NCBI GenBank assembly: GCA_016875165.1
Contig: VGSF01000049.1
Span: 1 to 36,326, forward strand
From: Deltaproteobacteria bacterium
GTDB lineage: Bacteria; Desulfobacterota; SM23-61
Reading direction: 5' to 3'
DNA length: 36,326 bases
In this document: one piece after another, positions 9,520-18,379 of the stretch
Numbering within the stretch: the stretch's first letter is position 1
How the letters are laid out: each line of letters begins with the position of its first letter
The notes under the pieces: model-generated
The model's input: the letters and a program-made list of their open reading frames with translations, nothing else
Databases searched by the model: none
Told to the model about the DNA's origin: nothing
Program-made: the position numbers and the translations under genes

Positions 9520-10715
9520 CGGGGGAATTTCCCTATCTCAATATTCTGGTAAAAATGTTTCAGGATGGAGCGATAGTCAGCTCCGGCTTCGGCCATCCCC
9601 TTGGCTCCCCATTGGCAGAGGCCGACGCCATGCCCCCAGCCCAGGCCGGAGAAGAAAAAACCCCGGTCGTCTTCTTTAACCCAGAAGTTCGTGGATCGTA
9701 ACAGGTCGTAACCAAGAAGGCGGCGGAATTCTTTGCCGGGGACATCCAAACGGTGTTTATCATCTTTGATGAAAAGCCGTAAAACCCGCCTGCTGTCGCT
9801 GCGCTCGGCGACTTGAATTTCTAAAACCCTGGAGCCTGTGAATCCCAGGCTCAGCAAGGTCTTCCCCAGAGTTTCTGGATGCGCCTGATAGTTCCAGAGG
9901 AAATAGGGAGAATCGAGACAATAGGCGCAATCGACGCTTTTGAGGTAGGGGAAAAACCCTGCCCAAAGGTATTCGGGCAATTCAGTTTTCCCGCCACAAC
10001 AGGCATGGTAAACAGAAAAGATCGGATGGCCCTGGTAGAGGAGTAATTCTCCCTCGGTTTCCTTCACGGCCTTCCGCGAACGGTCGTCTTCGGGTCCGAT
10101 CCCGGCGTATACCTGGTCGGCCACGCTGGATTCCACATCATACTGTTTATCCTGGCGATTTCTTTTTTGGAAGACGGCGTAAGTCCTGGCCGCAACAGCC
10201 TGGGCTTTTACGGCTTCTATAGGCCATTGAGAAGATATCTCACAATTGATCAGGCCGGCGAGGTAATCCTCCAGCGGCAGCTCGTTTATCGCCCAGAGGT
10301 CTTTGTTGGGGCCGGGAAAAACCTTAAGTTTTCCCCGATACCGGCGGCCGTTGATGGTCAGGGGGCCGCGGGCGGAAGTCAGTAAAAACGTCTGAGCTGA
10401 GATCGAATGACCATGAATTCGCAGGCCAGAGCCTATTTCGCGCTCGATTATCACAGAGGAAACTTTTATATTTTTAAAGAACGTTCGACCCGTCTGCAGG
10501 TCTTTAAGGGCTATTTCCTGGCCCGTTACTTTGAGCTGATTGACCTCCTGGAGAACGAGCACGCGGATATTTTCTTTTGTCCTGGCCTCAACACCAGAGA
10601 CAAAAAAAATCTCCCAACTTAAGAAAACGCCCAATAGGAGATAAAAAGATTGAAACGCAGTCGGAACCTTTTTCAAAACGAAGTTTTTTCTAAACCCTCT
10701 ACAAAAGGAGGTCAC
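9516..10715 (-). CDS. SpoIID/LytB-domain protein
   Basis: Up to 399 residues. After an N-terminal hydrophobic segment (about 22-40) comes a SpoIID domain with PLEDYLAGLINCEISSQW and WPIEAVKAQAVAARTYA, where Glu167 is the expected catalytic Glu. It continues with a HACCGGKTE segment and ends with GLGWGHGVGLCQWGAKGMA, the SpoIID C-terminal signature. Family knowledge: SpoIID proteins are lytic transglycosylases acting on denuded glycan strands; outside spore formers they are cell-wall or division related. The start is uncertain. The GTG at 10715 lies only about 9 nt from the predicted transcription start of a good promoter and has no ribosome site. A TTG at 10676 (then KKVPTAFQ, a more normal signal peptide) may be the true start. 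Confidence 0.88.
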   Translation of the reverse strand: MTSFCRGFRKNFVLKKVPTAFQSFYLLLGVFLSWEIFFVSGVEARTKENIRVLVLQEVNQLKVTGQEIALKDLQTGRTFFKNIKVSSVIIEREIGSGLRIHGHSISAQTFLLTSARGPLTINGRRYRGKLKVFPGPNKDLWAINELPLEDYLAGLINCEISSQWPIEAVKAQAVAARTYAVFQKRNRQDKQYDVESSVADQVYAGIGPEDDRSRKAVKETEGELLLYQGHPIFSVYHACCGGKTELPEYLWAGFFPYLKSVDCAYCLDSPYFLWNYQAHPETLGKTLLSLGFTGSRVLEIQVAERSDSRRVLRLFIKDDKHRLDVPGKEFRRLLGYDLLRSTNFWVKEDDRGFFFSGLGWGHGVGLCQWGAKGMAEAGADYRSILKHFYQNIEIGKFPR

Positions 10716-10730
10716 AAAATTAAATGTGTT

Positions 10731-10759
10731 ATATTATTAAAGTTGAAAGGGAAAGTCAA
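10731..10759 (-). promoter_or_regulatory. Sigma70-like promoter of the spoIID-queA-tgt run
   Basis: Read on the minus strand: TTGACT (10754-10759), 17 nt, then TAATAT (10731-10736). Spacing is ideal and both boxes are near consensus. The -35 lies in a small dyad (AAGTTGA/TCAACTT). Confidence 0.5.
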
Positions 10760-10842
10760 CTTTTCTTACCATTCTTTTTTCCCTATTCCGCATTTCCCAT
10801 TCTGCATTCCCTGTTTTTGAGTCCGCATTCCCCATTCCGCAT

Positions 10843-12189
10843 TCAAAAGAGTCCCCGCAACAGCCTTAATCCCGGATAGGGTTTTAAGATGATTACGTTA
10901 CACTGGTCTTCTTTCAGGTAGGTTTGGGCCACACGCCTGACCTCTTCGGCGATAACCTTCTGGATGTTGGATAAAAATTCCGCTGGTGTCAACCGGGAAC
11001 CAACCAGAATACCTTGGCCAAGAAACTCGGCTAAGTTAGCATTGGTTTCGGTGCGGATGAGGGTCCGGCCGCGGATATAATTTTTGATTTCAGCAAGTTC
11101 GTGCGGCGCCAGAGGTTCTTGTCGAATTCTTTTTATCTGCTGAAAGATTATTGATTTAACCTGTTCGATATTTTTCGGGTCAGTGCCGGCATAGGTGGCC
11201 CAAAGCCCTGTATCTGAAAGAGGGTGATAAAGGGAACCAACTAAATAGGAGAGACCTCTTTTTTCGCGTATCTCCTGGTAGAGGCGGGAGTTGCCCCCTG
11301 ATCCGAGGACAGTGTTGATGATCTCGAAAGCGGGGCGATCTGTGTCGGTGAGGCCCATCCCCTGGAGGGCCACAACCACGATGGCTTGATCGAGGAATTT
11401 CCTCTCCCGGACTTCCACGAGTTTATTCTGGCGGGAAGGAGTAAATGGAGCGGATGGGAGTTGATCCCCTTTGCGCCAGGAATCGAATTTTTCACGGATC
11501 AGCGGCAAGGCGGTTTCCCGGTCTATATTGCCTACGACCGTGAGGAATGAATTATTCGGAACATAATGGCGCCGGTAGAATTGAAGGAGATCATCCCGGC
11601 GAATAGCCTTCACCGACTCCTTGGTTCCGGAAATGGGCTGGCCCAGGGGATTTTCCGGGAAGAGGGTGCGGGTAACCAGATTCAGCACATAACTGGGAGG
11701 ATAGATGTTGGCCAGGGAAATCTCCTCCAGAACTACTTTTCTTTCTTTTTCGATCATTTCTTCAGCCAGCAGGGAATTTTGGGATATGTCCGCCAGAATT
11801 TCCAGAGCCAGGCCAAGATGGGAGGGAAGGAGGGAGATGTTCAACTGGGTGTATTCCCAATGAGTGTACCCGTTCAGTATTCCTCCCACTGCGGCAATTT
11901 CCCGGGAGATATCTTTGGCGTTCCGTTTGAAAGTTCCTTTGAAAAGGAGGTGCTCTACAAAATGGGAGATCCCGTTGTTATTTGAGGATTCATACCGCGA
12001 GCCCACTTTTACCCAGAGGTTCACCGCGACAGAGGTTGTGCCGGGGTTTTCCACTATGAAGACTTGCAAGCCATTGGCCAGGGTCTCATGCAGCGGATTG
12101 GACCTGGAAGATTCGGGTATTGATACGAATAGGGAGACGAGTATCAAGAGAAAAAGCCATGGAAAGCCAACAAAACGCCTAAGTCTCAT
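10843..12189 (-). CDS. M16 family zinc metalloprotease (catalytically complete)
   Basis: A 448-residue M16B peptidase with an N-terminal hydrophobic signal or anchor (about 7-24). The inverted zinc motif HFVEH is at 76-80 (His76 and His80 zinc ligands, Glu79 catalytic); the third ligand is expected in the EKERKVVLEEIS helix. The C-terminal half carries GNSRLYQEIREKRGLSYLVGS, the R/Y substrate motif. Likely periplasmic or membrane-tethered and processing peptides. It starts at ATG 12189 with a modest AAGGA site, is divergent from the coiled-coil/bactofilin pair, and lies upstream of the spoIID-queA run. It is independent of the M16 pair at 15.4-18.4 kb. Confidence 0.93.
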   Translation of the reverse strand: MRLRRFVGFPWLFLLILVSLFVSIPESSRSNPLHETLANGLQVFIVENPGTTSVAVNLWVKVGSRYESSNNNGISHFVEHLLFKGTFKRNAKDISREIAAVGGILNGYTHWEYTQLNISLLPSHLGLALEILADISQNSLLAEEMIEKERKVVLEEISLANIYPPSYVLNLVTRTLFPENPLGQPISGTKESVKAIRRDDLLQFYRRHYVPNNSFLTVVGNIDRETALPLIREKFDSWRKGDQLPSAPFTPSRQNKLVEVRERKFLDQAIVVVALQGMGLTDTDRPAFEIINTVLGSGGNSRLYQEIREKRGLSYLVGSLYHPLSDTGLWATYAGTDPKNIEQVKSIIFQQIKRIRQEPLAPHELAEIKNYIRGRTLIRTETNANLAEFLGQGILVGSRLTPAEFLSNIQKVIAEEVRRVAQTYLKEDQCNVIILKPYPGLRLLRGLF

Positions 12190-12342
12190 ATCTGCATCCT
12201 TATCCCCAAAAAATTCAAACGATCAACCGAGCGCAATGAATACCATACCCCTTATTTTGAAGTACCTCAGTCCATTATACTATCAGTCCTGCCAAAAATA
12301 AAACCTTCCGTTTGAAGGAGAGGGCCGCCAATTTAATTTGTC

Positions 12343-12371
12343 TTGACATTTTTCAATAAATTCATTAATTT
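12343..12371 (+). promoter_or_regulatory. Sigma70-like promoter for the coiled-coil/bactofilin pair
   Basis: TTGACA at 12343-12348, a 17-nt spacer, and TAATTT at 12366-12371. The -35 is a perfect consensus. A start about 7 nt downstream leaves a leader of about 40 nt before ATG 12418. Confidence 0.6.
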
Positions 12372-12417
12372 TTTTACAAATTTAACGTTTCTATGATTCC
12401 GGAAAGAAGCAGGACGG

Positions 12418-13050
12418 ATGAAATCTGGGGATTGGCTTTTCATCATCATGCGTTCGTTGGACAGAGTGCGGATCCTAAGGCTGGAGAAACGGACTCTGAT
12501 CATTCTTGCCTTAGGGGGGGTTTTCTTAGCAGGGGCCCTGGCTTTTTTCGCCCATCAATACTTCACCCTCCTCCACGAACGGAGTAATCTAATCAATAGG
12601 GTGCAACAGCTTACCAACCAGATAACCTTGCTGGAAAAAAGTGTGCAGAAAGCCGTTTTGGAAAAAACCTCCACAAAGATGACTTTACCCTCATTGGCCA
12701 TCGAAGACTTGAAAGTGAGCCGCAGGGCAAAACGAGGGGGATTTTCAGTGAGCTTTCAATTGATCAATCAAAATCCCCAGAAACATCCTGTTACGGGAAC
12801 CCTGGCCATGGTCGCCCAGAATGAAACTCTTCGGAATCCCATTTATCGGGTCGTTCCGGAAATGCGCCTGGACAATAATATTCCCCTGGAGCCGCAAAAA
12901 GGGAAAAAGTTCCAAGTGGAAAAGCAGAAATTTATTGAAGCCTTTTTCGATGGCTCATCCGGAGTGGTTTTTAAGACTTTAACCATTTTCGTCTATTCCC
13001 AAGAAGGGAAGCTGATTTTGGAGAAATCTGTGGCCATCCCGGAAGGTTGA
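12418..13050 (+). CDS. Membrane-anchored coiled-coil protein (hypothetical)
   Basis: A 210-residue protein I cannot assign to a named family. It has a short basic cytoplasmic N-terminus, one membrane segment (about 27-49), a short heptad-rich coiled coil (about 52-82, with ERSNLINRVQQLTNQ and TLLEKSVQK), and then a beta-rich domain to the end, presumably periplasmic. The ATG follows AGGA at reasonable distance. It sits 27 bp upstream of the bactofilin gene and shares its promoter, so a membrane anchor or partner for the bactofilin scaffold is a plausible role; that is inference from adjacency. Confidence 0.75.
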   Translation: MKSGDWLFIIMRSLDRVRILRLEKRTLIILALGGVFLAGALAFFAHQYFTLLHERSNLINRVQQLTNQITLLEKSVQKAVLEKTSTKMTLPSLAIEDLKVSRRAKRGGFSVSFQLINQNPQKHPVTGTLAMVAQNETLRNPIYRVVPEMRLDNNIPLEPQKGKKFQVEKQKFIEAFFDGSSGVVFKTLTIFVYSQEGKLILEKSVAIPEG

Positions 13051-13077
13051 GGCCGATGATGAAAGGGGAGGCTGGCG

Positions 13078-13521
13078 ATGAATCAGCGGTGGACCCCACT
13101 GAAAAGAAAAAAAAGGAAAAAATTTCTGGGCAGTATCTTCTCAAAGGAAGACAAGGAGATAAGCCTTATTGGCGAAGGGTTTTCAGTGGAAGGCGCTGTT
13201 AAGTTTGGCGCCGGCGTGGTGCGCTTAGACGGCCGGCTGATTGGAGAGATCAACGGTCAGGGCACGCTGATCATCGGCCGGGAAGGTGTCTTTCAAGGGG
13301 AGATGAAAGTAGGAACATTGATTCTTGGCGGGCGCACCGAAGGGACGGTGATTGCCTCGGAATGCGCCCGTATTACTCCTACGGGAAAACTATTGGGGAG
13401 AGTTCAAGCCGCGCAATTGGTAATTGAAGCGGGCGGAATATTGGAAGGAAAGAGCCTGAAGTGGGAGGCGCTTACTAATGAAGTTATGCGCAAAGGGATT
13501 AGCAATATTGGAACACTTTAG
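13078..13521 (+). CDS. Bactofilin (polymer-forming cytoskeletal protein)
   Basis: A 147-residue protein with a basic N-terminal tail (KRKKRKK) and a central bactofilin (DUF583) domain from about residue 30 to 125. The domain shows repeating beta-helix turns with regularly spaced Gly and hydrophobic residues: GAVKFGAGVVRLDGRLIGEI, TLIIGREGVFQGEM, TLILGGRTEGTV. Family knowledge: bactofilins form nucleotide-free filaments at the membrane that place cell-wall or polar machinery. The ATG has a GGGGAGG ribosome site. The last two sense codons and the stop lie inside the shared ACACTTTAG start of the repeated RNA-like element that follows directly. Confidence 0.93.
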   Translation: MNQRWTPLKRKKRKKFLGSIFSKEDKEISLIGEGFSVEGAVKFGAGVVRLDGRLIGEINGQGTLIIGREGVFQGEMKVGTLILGGRTEGTVIASECARITPTGKLLGRVQAAQLVIEAGGILEGKSLKWEALTNEVMRKGISNIGTL

Positions 13522-13762
13522 CTCTTTGAAAAAAGGTGCGTTGTAAGGGCCAAGGGAATCCATGGTCCGGGGGCCTGGGCGGCCCGCTTGGAATCATAAG
13601 GCGCTGATTTCTTCGCTGGTGGGGCGGGGAAAACGCCCCCCGCCTCCTCCGGCGGAAACGAGCGGGGTTCTTCGTAACCAAGCGGAAACCCGGCCGATGC
13701 TTCCGGCGCGTTCCACCCAGACCCCCGGACCTCAACAAAGGTGGTAAAACCACTTTTTCAAA
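13512..13762 (+). ncRNA. Candidate structured RNA element, copy 1 (251 bp)
   Basis: This element aligns gap-free over 251 bp with 18380-18630; I count about 48 differences (about 81% identity). A 75-nt core from the CCCGCTTGGAATCATAAGG stretch through two adjacent hairpins (GGGGCG/CGCCCC and CCGCC/GGCGG) is almost unchanged. A long-range stem joins 13564-13579 and 13716-13731 (15 of 16 pairs). Against copy 2, three of these pairs change on both sides and remain paired. The element ends on the plus strand with GTGGTAAAACCAC plus TTTTT (13741-13758), an intrinsic-terminator shape, so plus-strand transcription is favoured. It could be read through from the bactofilin gene. I cannot match it to a named RNA family. 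Alternative: a non-autonomous mobile palindrome. Confidence 0.55.
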
Positions 13763-13783
13763 CCGCTAAATTGATACGCGATA

Positions 13784-15367
13784 TTAAATATCCTTCCATT
13801 GCCAGTGGTATGATTCCGAAGTTTTTTGACAAATGATAAATTTTCGTTCCGAAAATTTTCTAAGTTTGGCCTCGACGAACCCCAGGGGAAAAGAAGTCGC
13901 CGCAGCCATACGCTGGGCCAGAAGCGGAAGGGGATCGTCTTTTTCGCAGGGCGATAGGTGTTCCGGATTGGGAATTTTCCCCAGCTCTTCCAGAAGGTCG
14001 CCGGAAAGGAGTTTCCAGGCGAAATCCACTTCCAGCCTTTTTTCCATCTCTTCCCGGTAAGGTCCGGCATAAGTCCCGGCCAGAGTCGCTTTTGTCATAT
14101 TCTCAATCTCTGTGCCCAGGTTCTGGAAAAATGTTTTGGCAAACCTTTCTACTTCAGCCGCGCTGAGAGCTTCGGTCTCAGTGACGGCATGGTCGGCGTC
14201 GTATAGGGACCAGTCGTCTGTAAGAATTTTTATCCCGTATTCCTCAGCTTTCTCCCGGATTCGCGTCCCGGGAAAGGGGGATAAAACATGAAAGCCATGA
14301 GGAATTCCCAGGCTCTGGGCAAAGGAAAGGGTTTCTTCCATGGTCTCCCGGGTTTCTCCGGGCAGCCCGAGGATGAATGACCCCAGGGGGGCTATCCCCG
14401 CGTCCTTGCAGTACTGCATGGCTCTCCGGGCCTTCTCTATAGTAGTTCGTTTATGGGCCAGGTCGAGAATTTTTTGGTTTCCGCTTTCCAGCCCGAAGCA
14501 GATCATGGCGCAGCCAGCTTCTTTCAACTTCTTGAGAAGTTCGGGATTAACCGTGTCCACCCGGGCGAAAATATACATTTTAAATTTTAAACCCCGCCGG
14601 CCAATTTCCTCGCAGATGCTGAAGACGTGGCGGCGATTGCGGGTAAAGAGATCGTCGTCGATGCATATGTCTTCGAACCCCAGGAGGTGAGCTGATTCTA
14701 TTTCATCGACAACCCGCAGCGGATCACGGAAACGCCCCTTCCTGCCGGTCATGCGATACCCCACGCAGAAAGAACACCCTGTAGGGCAACCGCGACTGGT
14801 GAGCACACTCGCCGGAACGCGCATAGCCAGATAGCGCGAGAGGGGAAAGAGGGTGCGCTCAGGTTGGGAAAGGAGATTGATGTCCGGGATAAAAGGCCGG
14901 TCTTCAGTCTCCTGGATCGTTCCATTTTGGCGAAAAGTCAGCCCTTTGACTTCCTGTAATTTTTTTTCTCCGTCGAGGGCGGCAACGAGTTCCGGGAGGG
15001 TTTCCTCCCCTTCCCCGCGGACGATAATGTCCACTTCGGGAAAATAGCTAAGAGTTTCTTGGGCCGTGAAGGTAACGTGAGGGCCACCCATGACGGTGGC
15101 GCTCTCCGGAGAGACCGCTTTGCAGCGCTTAAGAATTTTAACGGCCGAGGGAAAGTTCATGGTCACGCTGGTTGACCCGATGATATCAGGCTGGAAACGG
15201 GCCAGGCAATCTTCGATTTTTTGATCGGAGTAACGGGTGGAAAGCAGGTCGAGAACTTTCACCTCCACGCCCCGCTGACGGAGGACAGCGCCCAGGGACA
15301 TCAAGGCCCAGGATGGTTTGGGAAATTCCGAAAAAGGGTATGGAGGTTGCACAAGGAGGACTTTCAT
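13784..15367 (-). CDS. B12-binding-domain radical SAM protein
   Basis: A 527-residue enzyme. The N-terminal 140 residues form a cobalamin-binding-type Rossmann domain (KVLLVQPPYPFSEFP start, VMGGPHVTF, VDIIVRGEGEETLPEL); it lacks the DxHxxG axial-His motif, as is usual in this class. The radical SAM core has Cys194, Cys198 and Cys201 in SRGCPTGCSFC (4Fe-4S/SAM site) and continues to about residue 400 with ICFGLESGNQKIL and LGSFILGLPGET. Family members carry out methylations or C-C bond chemistry on lipids, cofactors or peptides; the substrate here is unknown. It starts 10 bp after the M16 partner stop, hence the same operon. Confidence 0.9.
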   Translation of the reverse strand: MKVLLVQPPYPFSEFPKPSWALMSLGAVLRQRGVEVKVLDLLSTRYSDQKIEDCLARFQPDIIGSTSVTMNFPSAVKILKRCKAVSPESATVMGGPHVTFTAQETLSYFPEVDIIVRGEGEETLPELVAALDGEKKLQEVKGLTFRQNGTIQETEDRPFIPDINLLSQPERTLFPLSRYLAMRVPASVLTSRGCPTGCSFCVGYRMTGRKGRFRDPLRVVDEIESAHLLGFEDICIDDDLFTRNRRHVFSICEEIGRRGLKFKMYIFARVDTVNPELLKKLKEAGCAMICFGLESGNQKILDLAHKRTTIEKARRAMQYCKDAGIAPLGSFILGLPGETRETMEETLSFAQSLGIPHGFHVLSPFPGTRIREKAEEYGIKILTDDWSLYDADHAVTETEALSAAEVERFAKTFFQNLGTEIENMTKATLAGTYAGPYREEMEKRLEVDFAWKLLSGDLLEELGKIPNPEHLSPCEKDDPLPLLAQRMAAATSFPLGFVEAKLRKFSERKFIICQKTSESYHWQWKDI

Positions 15368-15376
15368 AGGGAATCC

Positions 15377-16846
15377 TTAATTAAATTTTTTTAATTCAAT
15401 CCGGTTGACCAGGCCGAAAGAGGAAAGAGGCTTATCGAAATCTTCTTCTTTGCCCACGACCATAAGGAGCGACTTTTCCGGGTGGAGATGTTTTTCAGCC
15501 ACCCGCTCCAGATCTTTTAGAGTGACCGCAGCCACCCGGGCCTGGTATTTTTCCAGGTAATCTTCCGGCAATCCATCGTATTCCAGTTGGATCTGCTGGC
15601 TGACAATACTGGCTGAGGATGTAAAAGAGAATATGAACTGGTTGACCAGGGTCTTTTGGGCCCAATCCAATTCTTCGGGGGTGGGCCTGTTTTTATTTTT
15701 TATTTCTTCGGCCATCTGATAGAGAAGAGAGATGACCTTATGGGTGGTGGCGGATTTAGTCTGGCAAAAAGCCCCGAAGACGCCATAACCAACGCGCCCC
15801 TGGTAAAAACTTCCCACGCTATACGCCAGCCCCTGATTCGAGCGGATCTCCTGGGTCAGCCGGGAATTAAATCCCCCTCCACCCAGGATGAAATTTAAAA
15901 CCTTAAAAGGAATATAGTCCGGGTGGTCGAGGGGTATGGAGAAATGCCCCATGAGGATAGTAGACTGGGGAAGATCCTTCTTAGCATGGTAGATCATTTT
16001 TTTATTTCTGGGGGACGGGATGGGGATGAAGGGAATCTCGATCAAGGAACGTTCCCAACCGCGGAAGACTCCTTCCAGGGAGGCGATCATCTCTTCCTTT
16101 TTAAAATCTCCGGAGATTCCCAGTATCATATTGTTGGGTTTATAAAATTTACGGTGGAAGGCCAGCAAGTCGGCTTGCTTAATGCTCTGGATGGATTCAA
16201 CTGTCGGAACTTGCCCCCGGGGATTTCCTTCATAGAGAACCCTGCGGAACTCGCGGTAAGCAATCCCTTCGGGGTTGTCGTTAGAGCGGCGAATGGCTTC
16301 AATTTTTTTCTTTTTGGCCAGGTCGAGCTGAAGGGGGTCGAAGGCCGGCTTCAGCAGCAGGCTGGCAAAGATGGATAAGGCCCGGGGGAAATCTTTTTTC
16401 TGCACGGAAAGAGAAGCCCCTCCCGACTCCCTGCCCATGGAAAAATCCAGTTCCGCAGCCATGAACTCTAACTCTTCGTTGATGGCCTGGGGCGTCCGGT
16501 CAGAGGTTCCCCCCGCGCGCAGTAAAGTTGCCGTCAATTTGGCTAACCCGCTCTGCTGGGGAGGATCGTAAATCGAGCCCGTGCGGATAAGAGCGGAAAA
16601 TTGGATCAAGGGCAATTCCGGGTCTTCGAGAAGATAGAGGACCATTCCATTGGAGAGCAAGACTCGCTCGGCCTTGGGCGGAACGAAAGAAAGGGTAGGA
16701 AAATTCATTTCCCGGGGATGCTTCAGGAGAAATTCGTCCTGCGCATAAGCCAGGCCGGCCATAAAAAAAAGAAGACATAATGGTAGCAGGAAGGAATAAA
16801 AAGCATTGATGGACCGTCGATTCATAACAGCTTCCCTTATATTCAA
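15377..16846 (-). CDS. M16 family protease-like protein, inactive partner subunit
   Basis: A 489-residue M16 homologue with a signal peptide (hydrophobic about 16-35, cut near AYA-Q). The position where HxxEH should lie reads SGLAKLTATLLRAGG, so the zinc site is missing. The C-terminal half keeps the R/Y-type motif SRLTQEIRSNQGLAYSVGSFY. This is the signature of the non-catalytic beta-like partner in two-subunit M16B proteases. Its ATG overlaps the stop of the upstream active M16 gene by 4 bp, so the two are translationally coupled and very likely form a heterodimer. Confidence 0.92.
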   Translation of the reverse strand: MNIREAVMNRRSINAFYSFLLPLCLLFFMAGLAYAQDEFLLKHPREMNFPTLSFVPPKAERVLLSNGMVLYLLEDPELPLIQFSALIRTGSIYDPPQQSGLAKLTATLLRAGGTSDRTPQAINEELEFMAAELDFSMGRESGGASLSVQKKDFPRALSIFASLLLKPAFDPLQLDLAKKKKIEAIRRSNDNPEGIAYREFRRVLYEGNPRGQVPTVESIQSIKQADLLAFHRKFYKPNNMILGISGDFKKEEMIASLEGVFRGWERSLIEIPFIPIPSPRNKKMIYHAKKDLPQSTILMGHFSIPLDHPDYIPFKVLNFILGGGGFNSRLTQEIRSNQGLAYSVGSFYQGRVGYGVFGAFCQTKSATTHKVISLLYQMAEEIKNKNRPTPEELDWAQKTLVNQFIFSFTSSASIVSQQIQLEYDGLPEDYLEKYQARVAAVTLKDLERVAEKHLHPEKSLLMVVGKEEDFDKPLSSFGLVNRIELKKFN

Positions 16847-18351
16847 GGAGATTCAGAAGATTTGACCAGGGTAGCCACCGTGCGGTTGCGCGGGATAAAA
16901 TATTTTTGGGCAACCCGCCGGACATCTTCCGCGGAGACTTTTTCATAGGAGGCCAACCGTTCGGTGAAATGTTGCCAGTTTCCAAAAAGGCTCTGCCCGT
17001 AAGAAAGCCAGTAGGCCAGCTTGGAGTTGGAGTTGAGTTTGCGGAGGAAATCGGTTTGAATCAGGTTCTTTACTTTTTTAAGCTCCTGCTCTGAAATTGG
17101 CTCATTCTGCAAACGGTCAATCTCCCGGTAAATCGCTTTTTCCAGCTCTTCCGCTGTATGGGGATGACGGGGAGTGGCGAAGACCGCAAAAAGGTTTGGA
17201 TAACGCTCCCCGGGATAACCATTGTAAGCGGAGATTTCCACCGCTATTTTTTCTTCCTCGACCAAACGTTTGTAAAACCGGGAAGTCCGCCCGTAGCTCA
17301 ACAGTCCCTCGATGATGTCGCAGACCGCGTCGTCGGCATGGGGCGGGTTCGGTTTATGAAAGCCCATGATCAAGCGGGGGTTGGCGTCGGCAATCACCTG
17401 GACGCGGCGTTCGCCGGGCTGTTCCGGCTCCTTAGTGCGCAGGGGCGGATGAAGAGCCTGCGGGGGAATACGTTCGAAATATTTTTTAATCAAGGATATG
17501 GTTTCCTCGGGGTTGAGGTCGCCTACGATGGCCAGGACCGTGTTAGCCGGGGAGTAAAAGGCGCGGAAAAATTTTTCGGTGGCCTGTTTATTCAGATGCT
17601 GGATGTCTGAGGCCCAGCCGATGATGGGCCGGCCGTATGGATGAGCCAGGAAAGCAGCCCCCAGGAAATGCTCTGATAGTTTCCGTTCGGGCTGGGAGTC
17701 GTAGGAACGACGGCGCTCTTCCATGACCACGTCCCGTTCAGAATAAAACTCCCGCAAAACCGGATTGAGGATGCGGTCGGACTCGATCCTGGCCCAGAGT
17801 TCCAGGCGGTTGGAAGGCAGATTAATTAAATAGGTGGTGGTGTCCACGCTGGTCATGGCATTGAACCCCACCCCTCCGTTCTGGGAGTAGATTAGTTCGA
17901 TCTCGTCCTTGATAACCCACTTCCGGTGTTCTTCCGTTAGTTCCCGGATGATCTTTTCCAGGTACTTAAGGAAATCTTTATCCGCCTTTTCTCCTTTGTC
18001 CCTTTCCGCGTCGAGGGCCATAGCCACGGAGTCGATTCGGTTTAATATTTTTTCTTCCTCGAGGTAATTTTTGGTGCCCAGGGTTTTGGTTCCTTTAAAG
18101 AGCATGTGTTCGAGGAGGTGAGCCGTTCCGGTCATGCCCAGGTTTTCATCGACGGCCCCAACCCGAAAACGGATATAAAGAGAGAAAGTAGGGGATTGAT
18201 GGCGCTTAAGCAGGAGAACTTTCATCCCGTTCCCCAGAGTGTATTCATTGACCCGACCTTCCAGGGAGATGGACAGGGCCCGGTCGGCCAGGAAAAAAAT
18301 AATGAATAGAACAACAAGCAACAGGCCAGAAAATTTTAGCCTGAATCTCAT
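16843..18351 (-). CDS. M16 family zinc metalloprotease, active subunit
   Basis: A 502-residue peptidase with an N-terminal membrane or signal segment (about 9-27). The zinc motif HLLEH is at 78-82, followed by MLFKGT. Compared with the 10.8-12.2 kb paralogue there is a charged helical insertion after the zinc motif (about 105-150). The ATG at 18351 has a good AGGAGG site. With the following inactive M16 and radical SAM genes it forms a three-gene minus-strand operon. Predicted periplasmic processing peptidase; substrate unknown. Its leader DNA carries copy 2 of the RNA-like element on the opposite strand. Confidence 0.93.
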   Translation of the reverse strand: MRFRLKFSGLLLVVLFIIFFLADRALSISLEGRVNEYTLGNGMKVLLLKRHQSPTFSLYIRFRVGAVDENLGMTGTAHLLEHMLFKGTKTLGTKNYLEEEKILNRIDSVAMALDAERDKGEKADKDFLKYLEKIIRELTEEHRKWVIKDEIELIYSQNGGVGFNAMTSVDTTTYLINLPSNRLELWARIESDRILNPVLREFYSERDVVMEERRRSYDSQPERKLSEHFLGAAFLAHPYGRPIIGWASDIQHLNKQATEKFFRAFYSPANTVLAIVGDLNPEETISLIKKYFERIPPQALHPPLRTKEPEQPGERRVQVIADANPRLIMGFHKPNPPHADDAVCDIIEGLLSYGRTSRFYKRLVEEEKIAVEISAYNGYPGERYPNLFAVFATPRHPHTAEELEKAIYREIDRLQNEPISEQELKKVKNLIQTDFLRKLNSNSKLAYWLSYGQSLFGNWQHFTERLASYEKVSAEDVRRVAQKYFIPRNRTVATLVKSSESP

Positions 18352-18379
18352 TCACGACCCTCCTGATTTAAAAAAGAGT

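Noticed and set aside
13499..13753. Minus-strand Arg/Pro-rich open frame of 84 codons, with a similar frame at 18409-18621.
   Set aside because: They lie inside the 251-bp structured elements; similarity reflects conserved DNA, substitutions follow stem pairing, and no ribosome site or plausible protein composition is present.
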